From Camellia lanceoleosa (lineage: Eukaryota > Streptophyta > Magnoliopsida > Ericales > Theaceae), in NCBI GenBank assembly GCA_025200525.1, contig CM045761.1, forward strand, positions 82,365,551 through 82,429,550: DNA of 64,000 nucleotides. The letters run 5' to 3'. A model generated the notes under the pieces. The model worked only from the letters and a program-made list of their open reading frames with translations. It did not search any database and was not told the DNA's origin. Shown here one piece after another: positions 20,937 to 32,370 of the stretch. How positions within the stretch are numbered: the first letter of the stretch is position 1; each line of letters starts with the position of its first letter. Position numbers and translations under genes: made by a program.

Positions 20937-23900
20937 AAGTTAAAAATTTTATCTTGGAATGTGCGGGGTTTGCATGATAAGGATAAAAGGGTGGCCGTGA
21001 AGGCTGTGTTGCGTGGAGCCAAGGTGGATGTAGTGTGTCTACAAGAAACAAAGATGGAGAATGTGGGACTAGAGTTAATTCGGGAGATATGGAGGGGGCA
21101 GTTTGTGGAATGGTCATTTTTGCTGTCTTTTGGAATGGTAGGGGGAGTTCTTCTTTGCTGGGATAAGATGGTGGTGGTGAGAAAGGAAGAGGAGGTGGGG
21201 GGTTTTTCGGTGTCCTGTTTGTTTCGATGTGTGGAGGATGGTTTTCGGTGGGCCTTCACTGGTGTGTATGGTCCGATGCAACATTCAGAGCGGGGAGGGT
21301 TTCTGGAGGAATTTGAGAGTATGGCATTTCGGTAGGATGTTTCATGGTGTGTTGGGGGAGATTTTAATGTTATTAGATGGCCATCGGAGAGGTCGAAGAC
21401 CAATCAAGTCTCGGGGTCCATAAGATCTTTTTGTTTTTTGATTGATACTTTGCAGTTGGTTGACTTACCTATTCAGGGAGGCAGCTTCACTAGGTCAAAT
21501 GAGTAGAGGATGTCTCGTATTGATCGTTTTCTGGTGATTGGGAGATGGGAGGAGCATTTTTCGGAGGCTGTCCAGTTACGTCTTCCTTGCCCAGTGTCTG
21601 ATCATTGGCCTATTGTGCTTGATAGTGGGGGGATTCGTTGTGGTCCTACGCCATTTCGGCTTGAGAATATGTGGCTGCAAATAAAGGGTTTTTTGGATGT
21701 GGTACGTGGTTGGTGGAGTAGTTATGTCATTTCTGGTTCTCCTAACAGTGCGTTGGCCCATAAATTGAAATTGCTCAAGGGAAATTTGAAGATTTGGAAT
21801 AAGGAGGTGTTTGGCCGATTAGAGGGTCAAAAAGCGGAGGTGGTGTCTTCACTCCGAGCCCTTGATGAGTTAAAGGTGCAAGGGGCTTTGGCCACTGTTG
21901 ATAGTGTTCGGAAGGAGGCGGCCAGACAAGACTTTGTTTGTATTTCTTTCATGGAGAAGGTGTCCTTTAGACAAAAATCTAGATGTTTGTGGTTGAAGGA
22001 TGGGGATTGAAATACGAATTTTTTTCATCGGATGGCGAATGCACATCGGTAGGTTAATCAAATTACTAGGATATGGGTGGATAGTTGAGAGCTTTGCGTG
22101 GATCCAGAGATTCGGGAAAGGATTATGGGTTTCTATCAAAATTTGTTTCGGCCACAAGAAGGGGAATGGCGGCCAAGCTTGGACGGGGTTCAATTTGATA
22201 TGATTTCGGGGGAGGATAAGGAAAGTTTGGTGAGTGCTTTTACAGAGGATGAGGTGTTTGGGGCTTTGCAGGCCATGAGTGGTGACAAAGCTCCAGGTCC
22301 AGATGGCTTCTCATTGGCTTTTTTTCAGCATTGTTGGAGTGTGGTAAAGGGTGATGTGATAGCAACTTTAAAGGCTTTCTACCAATCTAGCCAATTTGAA
22401 AAAAGTTTTAATGCGACTTTTTTGGCTTTGATCCCAAAGAAAGGAAGGGCTGAGGATGTTTGTGACTTTCGGCCTATTAGCTTGTTGGGTAGTGTGTATA
22501 AAATATTAGCAAAAGTTCTAGCCAATAGACTTAGAGGGGTTTTAAAGGTTGTGGTGTCTGAGTCTCAGAATGCGTTTGTAGGAGGCAGGCAGATTTTGGA
22601 TGTATTGGTTGCCAATGAGTGTGTGGATTCTCGGATTAGACAACAACGACTCGGTTTGATTTGCAAATTGGATATTAAGAAAGCATATGACAACGTTAAA
22701 TGGGATTTCCTCTTGTATATGTTGGATTGAATGGGTTTTAGGGATACTTGGTGCCGTTGGATTAAATTCTGTGTTTCAACTGTACGGATATCTGTCTTGA
22801 TTAATGGATCTCCAGCAGGGTTTTTTCCGACGTATCGGGCTCTTCGGCAGGGGGATCCGTTGTCACCTCTGTTATTTATTTTAGTAATGGAGGGGTTGAG
22901 TAGATTGTTGGATAGAGCTATGCGTGGGGGTCTCCTGGGGGGCTTTGCTGTGGGTTCGTTGTTTAGGGTGTCTCTTGTTGTATCTCATTTATTATATGCA
23001 GATGACGCTCTGATTTTCTGCGGGGTTGATGTGGAGTAGGTGGGTCATTTGCGATGTGTTTTGTTATGTTTTGAGGCAGTATCAAGCCTCCAGATTAATT
23101 TGCGAAAGTCAAAACTTATTCCAGTTGGGAAGGTCGAGCAGTTACGAGTTTTAGCTGCTGTCTTGGGATGTAGGATGTCAGTTTTGTCGGATTTTTATTT
23201 GGGTTTGTTGTTAGATTCCTCTTTCAAGGCGACAGGGGTTTGGAATGAGGTGGTGGAGCGCGTACAGCGCCGTCTGGCAGGTTAGAAGAGGCAATATTTG
23301 TCGAAAGGTGGTCGGTTGACATTGAGTAAGAGTGTGTTGAGCAGTATTCCGACTTACTTTATATCGGTCCATGTTATTCCCGTATCAGCGGCGTATTGGT
23401 TGGAGAAGCTACAGAGGGATTTTCTGTGGGGTAGTAGTAGTGATGAATTTAGGTATCATCTGGTTGAGTGGGGGAGGATTTGTCAACCTAAGCAAGCAGG
23501 GGGGTTGGGGGTGAGAAGGTTGGTGACTTTTAATAAAGCTTTGTTAGGGAAATGGTTGTGGCAGTTTGCCTTGGAGGCGGATAGGTTCTGGCAAAGGGTG
23601 GTGGCTTCTAAGTATGGAGTGGGGAGAGGGAATTGGATTTTGGGGGATGTGCTCACCACGCATGGCCGTGGGCTTTGGAAAGGGATTTGGTTGGGTCGGG
23701 AGGAGTTTTGGAGGTAGGTAAGGTTTAGGGTGGGCAATGGATTGCGGGTGTGGTTTTGGAAGGAGATATGGTATGGGGGGAAGTCTCTGGAGGTCCGTTT
23801 TCCGTTGATTTTTCATATTGTGGTTGATCGGGAGGCGACGGTAGCATCTTATTTAGGGGGTAGAGATATAGTGGTGTGGGATATTCAATTGTGGCGTGCG

Positions 23901-24557
23901 GTGCATGATTGGAAGGTTGCTCGGTTGGTGGAGTTGTGGGGTGTTTTATATAGGTTGGGAATTACTGGGGGGGTCAAGATGTTATGGAGTGGACTAGGGT
24001 GGAGGCAAAAGAGCGGTTTTCAATTGCATCTTTCTATAAGGGTTTGATGGGGGATGCTGGGTTTGTTTTTCCTTGGACTAGTGTTTGGGTACCGGGTGTT
24101 CCGTCTAAGGTGGTCTTCTTTATGTGGATGACCGCTATGGAATCTTACTTTGGACAACTTAATGTGGTGTGGTCATGTTTCAGTGAATCGGTGTTGCATG
24201 TGTTATTGTGCTGCTGAGTCGGTGGATCATTTATTTCTTCATTGTTTGGTGGCTTCCCAGTTGTGGGCTTTCATTTGTTCTCTTTTTGGGATTGCTTGGG
24301 TTCAATCGAAGGGGGTGTTGGATATGCTTTGGACATGGAGATGTGTTAGGTTTGGGCGTCATCGGCAACGAGTTTGGGTGTTGGCGCCGTTTTGTTTGAT
24401 GTGGCTTGTTTGGTTGGAGCGGAATCAACGTACTTTCTTAGACATTGCTCATGGGGTTGCTTGGTTTCAAAATCGTCTTTTAGTGGTTATGTGTAAGAGG
24501 AAGAATGATCCAGACATATTTGCTTTTTTAGATTTTCTAGAAGATGTGATTGGTTAG
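20934..24557 (+). pseudogene. LINE ORF2: endonuclease, reverse transcriptase, zf-RVT
   Basis: About 1,207 codons stay almost wholly in one frame. The apurinic-type endonuclease shows LSWNVRGL, QETK, GGDFN, SRIDRFL and SDHWP. RT shows [38 protein letters not shown] and the catalytic YADDA at about 22996-23010. The C-terminus has GRG...W and a Cys-His zf-RVT region (ESVDHLFLHC). Nine in-frame stops lie at 21333, 21504, 22008, 22050, 22086, 22728, 23037, 23283 and 23715, all TAG or TGA. Two opposing frameshifts flank about 23970-24145. Length and domain order are normal for plant L1. Confidence 0.95.
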
Positions 24558-24662
24558 CTTTGTTTATGGTTAGTTTCCCCTAATTAGGGATGGCATTTCT
24601 GTATTTGTTTGCATCAGCTTGATGCGTTCTTAACAAGATTGGTTTTATTTATCAAAAAAAGA
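24558..24662 (+). other. LINE 3' end and A-rich tail
   Basis: A short 3' UTR ends in GTTTTATTTATCAAAAAAAGA, directly followed by the target-site duplication at 24663-24676. The tail is only about seven As. Confidence 0.85.
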
Positions 24663-24676
24663 ATTATACCTTGAGT

Positions 24677-25519
24677 CACCATAATATATTGTATGTACGT
24701 TTTGAGTTACCATAATTTATTTTATACCATTTGTGTTTTATAAATTATATTAATATTTCAATTACATTGATTATTTTCTGAACTCTCTTTACTTAAATTG
24801 AAACTCATGGATATGTTTGTTAAATTTTAGAAATTATGTGAAAATGATTTTATAAGCAATGATTTTCTGTAAGTACCACCACGGGAGTCCCATGCCTTAG
24901 GGGACTTAAATAAACCATTGGCCTCTGATTGGTCACCTTGTGACCCTCTGTTTATCATAGATCCATTGACCTCTGTTTTGACTGTCACTCCTGTGACCTC
25001 TGTTATGTTGTGTTCTGTACCGTGGTTGTGGTTATTTATTTACGTAATTTCTGTATTTCAATTTCTGCTATTTAAATAATTTGTTTATTCAAATTAAGTT
25101 ATGTTAATGTTTTAGCTTAGTTAACTATCCATGGTTATTTTGTATTCCCTATACTCTAGGCATAATATTGCTCACTCTGCTATGTGCTTATAGCTATTAT
25201 CCTTTCAGGTGATAAGATGTAAAGAAGATCTTTAACCTTGTGTAGTGGGACTCGTCCAAGAATTTGATGTAGCTTTGTTATTTTGTTTTCTTTTCTTTCT
25301 CTCTCTTTTTTTTCTGATAGTCTGCCACTGAATAAAAAACTAATAAAAGCCTCATGGATGTATTTCCTTTTTATTTCCATAGGAGGGTAATTAATGAAGT
25401 TAATTTTCTGCTTAATCATTTTCTTACTTTTATTTCGATTCCGCTTACACCACTAAATTTGTGCAATTAGAATTAGTTAGTTGCGATTCTAGCCCTAAGC
25501 CTGGGGTTGGGTCGTGACA
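24677..25519 (+). repeat. LTR copy F, right half of copy E
   Basis: The sequence continues the LTR exactly where copy E stops and ends in GGGTTGGGTCGTGACA at 25519. No PBS follows, so this was a 3' LTR or a solo LTR. Confidence 0.9.
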
Positions 25520-25999
25520 GTTTGGAGCTCCTAATAAGGTAAGAAGGTGGGGAGAAATAGGCCTATCTTACTATCTTGAGTGCTCCCCCTACGGAAGTGT
25601 TTTACTTGGAGAGTTTCCACTCTATCAAGTAAAGCTTAACAAAATCCAACCGAAGCTTAATCTAGCGCTAGTAGGTTGATGTAATTGTAAAAGTTATGTC
25701 GGAAATAGTGTTTTTCATCACAATATTGAAGGGGATTCGTAATTCTCCTTTTACGTGGGTACGCAGAGTTTGTGGCGCTGCCAGATTATCTGGTAGAGAG
25801 AGAGAGTTATTTCCCATTCGAGTTTGGGGAACGTGGTAGACACTCTCGATTCCTCCCTGGAGGACCCTTCTAAATTACATGCAGGGACGGCGGAGTTAGA
25901 GTTAAGTCGAGGGACAACTTTTTCGCGAAGCCGAAGGTGCCTGATCACACTTTTATATTTGCACATAGATATATATATATATATATAATTGCAAGAATA
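25520..25999. other. Intergenic, no recognised feature
   Basis: No frame longer than about 70 codons is present. A minus-strand open stretch (25751-25966) matches no family known to me. A (TA)n tract lies at about 25970-25987. Confidence 0.5.
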
Positions 26000-26000
26000 C

Positions 26001-26349
26001 TAGGCCTCATTTGGGAAATGGCTATTTTTTTGGCTTTTTTGTCTATTTTAGTTTTTGTGTTTGAGAAGATAGGTTGAATTTTTTTGTTTGATTGTTGTAT
26101 TAGAAAATGTGTTTGAAATGATATTGGGATGAGAAATGACAAAATTACCCCTAATGATTGAATGATTGGTGTGGCTTTCAAAAACTCATAGGGGCAAATC
26201 GTCTGTTCACATACCTAGGGATAGCTTTGCCACACTCACGTGGACCTACTGCAAACCTTATGCACTTTTTTTTGTTTGCATATGTTTTTTTGCTTCTTTC
26301 AACTCTTAGGCTATTTTCACTCCTCAATCCACTTCCCAAACACAACCTA
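26001..26349. mobile_element. Probable MITE with imperfect terminal inverted repeats
   Basis: The ends TAGGCCTCATTTGGGAA and TTCCCAAACACAACCTA are inverted copies at about 12 of 17 positions. The 350 bases between are T-rich and non-coding. I see no exact target duplication. Confidence 0.5.
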
Positions 26350-26656
26350 AGTACACTAGGAAGTAATCTGGTTAAGCTAGAGATGGCAATTTGAACCCGA
26401 CCTGATGGGGACTCGACCTCTGACCTCGATTAGAACGGGTTTTCCCTAAAAATTATCCCCCATAAGGCCAGGGATGGTATTGAAAATTAAATCCCTTATG
26501 GTTTTTGGGCCGGAGACGGGGATAGGTTCCCCCGGCCCAACCCTGAGTAATACCTGAGTATCCCCGTGTATATATATATATATGTTTAGGGTTGAATCTC
26601 ATTTTAATTTTAGCCTCAGTCATCTCTCTCTCTCTCTCTTTTTCTCTCTCTCTCTC

Positions 26657-29600
26657 TCTCACGACCCAAACCCGCCCCTATGGGTTTAGCATCGTAACCG
26701 GCCAGTAATCCTGGGATTACCGAAGGCGTTTGAGACAGATTAACATAATATTAGGGGCTAGCAGAAGCAAATAACAATGTACAAGCGTCCATTAAGCTGT
26801 GCAGACTTAAATGAGACAAAAAAAATTTAAACTTTTTATATACACATATACACATTAACGTTAAGTCGTCATATAAACACAGATTAGACAAAAAGGAACT
26901 TAACCCTATTTACAAAATACACAAGAATAAAACTTAAACTTTAGATCACATAGCAACAATCACTTGACATAACCGGAACCTCCACGGGAGGCACATAGGT
27001 TGGCTGACAAAACTGATTCTAGGCAGAAGCCTGTAAGCCTGGTCACGCGCCTGATCACCTACATACATAAATAATACAATGAGCTAAAGCCCAGTGAATA
27101 ATAACAAAGTAAAGGGTTTTAATGAATGAGTCCATACAGATTCAGAAATCATAATTTAGTTTCGTATCAAAATCATACTTTGCCCAGATCATATACAGAA
27201 ATCATAAGTCATGCTTAAGTTTACGTGATACATCCATTAGCATTAACAGAACAGAACATAACAGAATGCATACGCGTAAGGTTACGAATAACCAGTTCCA
27301 TAAAGGAACCTCCGGATCCAGGTAACAGAACAAAAGCTGAGCCCCCATGGCGGGGCCTCCGGTACGGGTAACAGAGTGCAGACAAATATAAGTTCCATAA
27401 AGGAACCTCCGATACCGGGTAACAGCCAACAGATATCACATGATACTAAGGATGTCACGAATACATAACAGAAATTGGACAATCATTCATTATGCGGAAC
27501 ATATCACTTCAGAAAACAGATTCCATTTTATCCGACAGAAAGTAGATACAGTTGAACATAACTTTACTAAGTTATTACTTACAAATGGCTACAGAAGCAA
27601 ATCAGATAGACTGGGCATATCAGGTAAATCAGACAGACAATGGCGCGTGACCTACACAAGCACATAACATATACACATTGAAATACAATACTACTCCCTT
27701 GATCAAGCTTGATTTTTCTAGTCTTTTTCCGTCTAAATAGTCCAAAGTTCTACTACGCTTATTCTTTCTCATTCAAACAAACCGGGTTCTTCTTTCACAT
27801 ATTCTTTCATTACTAAGCCCTTCTTTTCCAAATAGATTGATCTTTTACTTGGCTTCTTAAACAATTACCACTAGATCAATGATTCATTCTTTAACTAACT
27901 AATCTATGTCGATTGATAGCTTATTAATCTTTGTTGAGTCATAAATCATGTCTAGAATGCCTTGGAAAGAGATGAGAATAAAAATGTGAACCAAATGCAA
28001 TTTTTCAAAATATACTGAAAATGGGTCTCCGCTTGAGCGCCACTTTGGCCGCTCGAGCGGACTGTAAAATTTGAAAAACTTTTGGGAGCTCGATTTTCAC
28101 GCTCGAGCGAGACTTTCCTCACTCGAGCGGACAACGTAAATTATGAAAATTCCAAAATTGCAAATGAAGTTCAAATTTGATATTCAAAGCCTCAAAACAT
28201 GTATTTTTAGTACACAAAAATGGAAAACCATTGTATAATTTAGTAAACACTTCCAATTAGAAAACATTCAACCAAAATCATGTTCCAATTGCCTAAATTT
28301 AATTTTAATTCATCTTATTAATATCAACCCACAATTCTAAGATATAAATTAGGCTTTCCAATTCTTAAAATTGCATGATGCATGTGTAATTGAACTCAAT
28401 TTCATACAAGACAAATAAATTCAAACCCAAAAGGGTTATTTTCAAATTAACTTCTAAAATTTTGAATCTACTTCAATTTCTACACCATTTAACTAATTCC
28501 TTTTAATGTACATGAAATTGAAGTTATATGACCCTTATGAAAATATTTGCATGTATGTCATTAAGATTAAAACTAATTAATTTTTCTACATTCAAAATTA
28601 ACTCAATGTTTAATTTTCCATAAACTTGATTTTTCTTATAAAATTTCTTCCTTCTTCTCTTCAAAACATGAAATTGTTTACCATAAATTCCTCAAAATCC
28701 AAAATGCATGTAAAAAAAAACACTTACCAAATCTAACCAATTTTACATCATCAAGCTCAATTTATAATTTGACTTCTTAATTTATATCATAATTTAATCT
28801 CAAGCTCATAAACTTTAAAATATGAATTAAATTCTAAAATCTTGAAAACTTACCATGCATGTAATGGAAAACTTCAAATATGTGAAGGATGAAGAAAATC
28901 AAACTCAAATATTTAATCTCAACATCAATTTCTTAATAATTACTTTCTAATTTATTTTCCATAAACTTGATTTTACATGCAAAACCCAAATCTTAACAAT
29001 TCATAATATCTACAAAGCTTTATTTTTAATTCCTTCAAAATTCATGATGTATGTATCAATCTAGTCTAAATTCCTTTCCATAGCTTTCAAATTATAAGAT
29101 TGAACTTCAACATAACTCAATCCTAGAATGCATGTAACATATAATTTCAAAATCCAACATATTCATGTATGTATGTAAGGAATCACCTTCTTCTTAACAT
29201 GCTCAAGCAAAATACATGTAATGGCCCATAAATCCAACTCTATACCATAGGATCTTCAAGGTTTGAGAGACAAATCCTTACCTAGAGTCTTCATAGACAT
29301 TTAATCTTACATAATTTTGACAAATCCAAGCCAAACTTGAGTTTCTCCTTCCTTTTCTTCACTTTTCTCTTGGTTTTCCTTCAAATTTCCAGCAAAGATT
29401 TAAGGAGTTGAACTCTTCCTCATTCACGGTTTTCTCTTTCTCACCCACGGTTGTCTCTCTCTTTCTCACGGTTTTGCCAAGACAAAAATGAAGCACAGAA
29501 TGCACTCAACAATAATAAGTGGGTTTGCCTACTCTCTCTCTCCTCATGTACACATATAAAACTTGAAGGTTTAATAATTTATTTTATATATATATATATT

Positions 29601-30284
29601 TAATATACACTCACAATTCTAATTTAGTCCATAATTCAATTTATGGTTAAGATTGATTTAATTAAATAATACATATAATTAAATTAACCATAACTAATCA
29701 TAAATCTCTCATAATTTAATTAATCTAACTGACTTCCATTAGAGCCTAATTAAATATACTTAATTTTATCAATCCGAATCAGATTTTTAGTTAGACTCCT
29801 AAAAAGGATCAAAATATTAAATTGAATTTATTATCACTATCAATTTCGATTTTCCAAATCATTTAGGTTTTCAATTTCTGATCAGACTCAAATTTCTAAC
29901 AGTAAATTACATATTCAAATTGGACGTTCTATAAATAACTTTAATTCGCAATAATCACAATTCTCAATCCTCATAATCTAATTAACTTACTTAACCCCAA
30001 TTCGGACCCAATTTAATTGAATCTCAATTTATAAATCTGAATCGAAGAGTTAATCAAACTTCCACACGGTCCAATATTAGAAATTAAAATAACTTAATTC
30101 ACTAATTATACTCTCTTGAGCCATTTGGGCATTCTATTTCTAATTCCAAAATAAATCCTCAATAGAATCATGTATGAGTCAATCTCCACAATTTTCGTAA
30201 ATCCCAAATTAATTATAATAATCGGCACTTCAAATCCTCTTAATTACCCAAGTACTAATCATTATACGTGATGGGGTCGTTACA
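26657..30284 (-). repeat. 3.6-kb solo LTR, minus orientation
   Basis: On the minus strand the block begins TGTAACGACCCC (30284) and ends GGGTCGTGAGA (26657), the paired termini of long plant gypsy LTRs. The flanking CTCTC pentamers agree but lie in a CT-rich tract, so the duplication is weak evidence. About 2.1 kb of AT-rich sequence comes first, then a CTCGAGCG motif cluster (28028-28133). The GC-richer 3' part has a repeated CCATAAAGGAACCTCCG at 27298 and 27391. No internal region or second LTR is present. Confidence 0.65.
28028..28133. repeat. CTCGAGCG motif cluster
   Basis: Within about 105 bases the words CTTGAGCG, CTCGAGCG, CTCGA, CTCGAGCG and CTCGAGCG occur, several extended to GCTCGAGCG and followed by GGACTGT or GGACAAC. 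The core is palindromic. A larger cluster occurs at 35691-35972. Confidence 0.8.
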
Positions 30285-30927
30285 CTCTCTCTCTTTCTTC
30301 CCTCCACCGCCGATCTTCTTCACTCGCCACCAATCTTCTCTCTCTCTCCCCGCTAATCTACTTTTTCCTCTATCACTATCATCTCCAATGGTGATCCTGC
30401 CACCACCGTCGTCTCCAAAGGCGATCTTGCCACCATTGTCGGCAACTTCTCCATTGCTGCCTCTCTTTCTCTTAGTTCTGGGCACTCTCGGAGAAAGTGA
30501 AGGCGGAGCAAATCGACCTGAGATCTGAGTTTTGTAGATCTGAGATTTTAGTTTCACTGCTATTTATGTCTCTCTCTCTCTCTCTAGATCTGAGTTTTGT
30601 AGTTGTTGTGTTGATATTGTTGATCTCTGTTTGTTGTTGATCACTGTTTGTTGTTGATGTTGATGATGACCAGATGAAACAAATTGTAGTTGTAGGTGTT
30701 GTTGATAATGTTGATGTCAATCCGATGATCTCTGTTTGTTTTTTCTTTTCTTTTTTTTGGAACGGGAAATTTTCGGGGTTGGGGAAACTCGATCCCCATT
30801 AGGGAACGGGGGTGGGGATAGTGATAGGTTCCCCGTCGAGAATCGGGGCTGGGGACGGGAACATTTTTACTATCGGGGACAGGGAGTATGATCCCCGGCC
30901 CGGCCCGTTGCCATTCCTAGGTCGAGC

Positions 30928-32021
30928 TTCATTAATGCATTTATCTCTAATATTTTAGATTTGTCTATTGGCATGATATAGCTTTATGACGTCTTCGAGA
31001 AAAGACCAATGGAATCAAAACAAAACAATAGACGAAAAGAGAGAATGACGTGTGTAAATGAGTTGATGGGTTTCTGAAGGAAATGATCAAGTCCGGTTAG
31101 ATGGGAGTGCTATGTCTTCTATCGAAATGAAAAGTACATATGAAAGGAATACAAAGACACAACTCATTACAAAATATCCTAATTAATGTTAGAGTTCCTA
31201 TAAAGAACCTCACTCCACATGTTTAAAAACCTAGACATAGAGTGATTTACTAACAGTCTTACTTACTCTCTAAATAATTGGTTCCTACCCAATAATTAAC
31301 ATTCAAACAAAAGCTACCATACCCCACTCACTAAAAATTGGAGTATTCGCTCCATTAAAATGGCAAACCCAAATCAATTACTCAGGGTAGTACAAAATGG
31401 ACACTACCTTTGAATAGGCTAAGCAATAGTAGTTTGGCTAAGCATTGAGTTTAGACTCAGAACATGAGTGTGTTGGCCTTAAATGCACCTTAAACATCAA
31501 CTAATCATATCCCATCATTTTAATGGTTTGACATGGTATGAAAGTAGAAGAACTTAAAACCAAGGTAAGAATGGTGGTTCATTGTCCAACTAAGGCCAAA
31601 TTTTTTTCCTCCAACAACTTACAATTACATGGAAAGATTACAAAGCAAAATTCTAAAATCACGAACCATAGCAATATATAGCCAACATCGGAAAAAAAAA
31701 AAAAAAAAAAAAAAGCCTAGAGCAAATCTCCAGTGCTGAGTGATTCATAGAATGATAAATAACCAATTGGCATAATTCTAAAATGCAAAGAAACAACTAT
31801 CCAATTCATGGTGTATTGTTTCTTCTTAAAGCAAATGAATCTTAATATTTACTCACCCAATTGTCTTGAAATCACCCCATTTCCACTCAAACCTACTACA
31901 CTATGTATGTATACCTCTCGCCCATCCTTTCTTCTCATCTTCTTAGCTAAAACAAAGCCATCACTCTCATCATGACCATTCTCAAAATACTCAATACTAC
32001 TCATAACCCTACCCCTCCAAA
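30928..32021. other. Intergenic, no recognised gene
   Basis: AT-rich sequence with an A tract of about 22 at 31690-31713. No frame, RNA gene or element ends were recognised. Part of it may be LTR of the following minus-strand element. Confidence 0.5.
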
Positions 32022-32052
32022 AATAGCAACAAAGAGAAAAAAGAGATAAAAA

Positions 32053-32083
<31 letters not shown>

Positions 32084-32261
32084 ATAGATCAATTATCACA
32101 GAAATCCCATACAATTTGACACCCATTGTACCTTCTTATACTACATTTGTAACAAATTCCACTTATTCGCTAACTAATTAACTCTATCAACTCAACTAAC
32201 TACTCTAACTAACTCTTGCTTACTCATTAACTAACTAATTCTTCACTTGTATATCATTACA
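32022..32261 (-). repeat. 3' LTR remnant of a minus-strand gypsy element
   Basis: The AACTAACT-rich sequence, read on the minus strand from TGTAATGATATACAAG at 32261, is similar to 34895-35105. It follows a polypurine tract (minus-strand AAGGGGGA, 32262-32269). The left boundary was not determined. Confidence 0.6.
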
Positions 32262-32370
32262 TCCCCCTTAAAACAACCTTGCCCTCAAGGTTGGGGTGCA
32301 TATCTTTTAGTTTCAGAGAAAATTCTAACCAAGCTAACAATTTGTTGACAGTAATGAACACAAATGATCA
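32262..32370 (-). pseudogene. C-terminus of a gypsy polyprotein with polypurine tract
   Basis: The minus-strand frame reads LLAWLEFSLKLKDMHPNLEG then KVVLRGM and a stop that falls at the LTR start. The NLEGKVV-type ending directly before AAGGGGGA is characteristic of Ty3/gypsy integrase C-termini. Nothing further upstream of pol is readable. Confidence 0.5.

Larger units (their letters stand above)
7878..24662 (+). mobile_element. L1-type LINE, split by a Tat gypsy element
   Basis: The LINE occupies 7878-9514 and 20245-24662, about 6.05 kb in total, a normal length for plant L1. It has a DUF4283-like ORF1, an ORF2 with endonuclease, RT and zf-RVT regions, and a 3' end with a short A-rich tail (CAAAAAAAGAA). 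It is flanked by a 14-bp duplication and sits inside an older LTR. The gap holds an LTR retrotransposon with its own 5-bp duplication, so the order of insertion was LTR element, LINE, Tat element. Both open reading frames carry many stops. Confidence 0.93.
26378..30919. mobile_element. hAT-like non-autonomous element split by a solo LTR
   Basis: The termini are TAGAGATGGCAA at 26378 and TTGCCATTCCTA ending at 30919. The flanking octamers GGTTAAGC and GGTCGAGC match at 6 of 8 positions, as expected for an old 8-bp hAT duplication. Subterminal regions on both sides are rich in GGGGA/CCCCG words, also typical of hAT. The outer parts are 26378-26656 and 30285-30919; a minus-strand LTR fills the middle. 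The right part has several (CT)n tracts and small spurious frames. No transposase is encoded. Confidence 0.65.

Noticed and set aside
20746..21403. Minus-strand frames of 123 and 167 codons
   Set aside because: They overlap the LINE ORF1/ORF2 junction, which is coding on the plus strand; low-complexity composition.
23483..23816. Proline-rich minus-strand frames in the LINE
   Set aside because: They are antisense shadows of ORF2, whose plus-strand frame has clear RT and zf-RVT motifs.
30255..30557. Minus-strand frame of 100 codons
   Set aside because: It comes from a CT/GA-rich tract within the hAT-like element, has no domain, and an equally long frame lies opposite.
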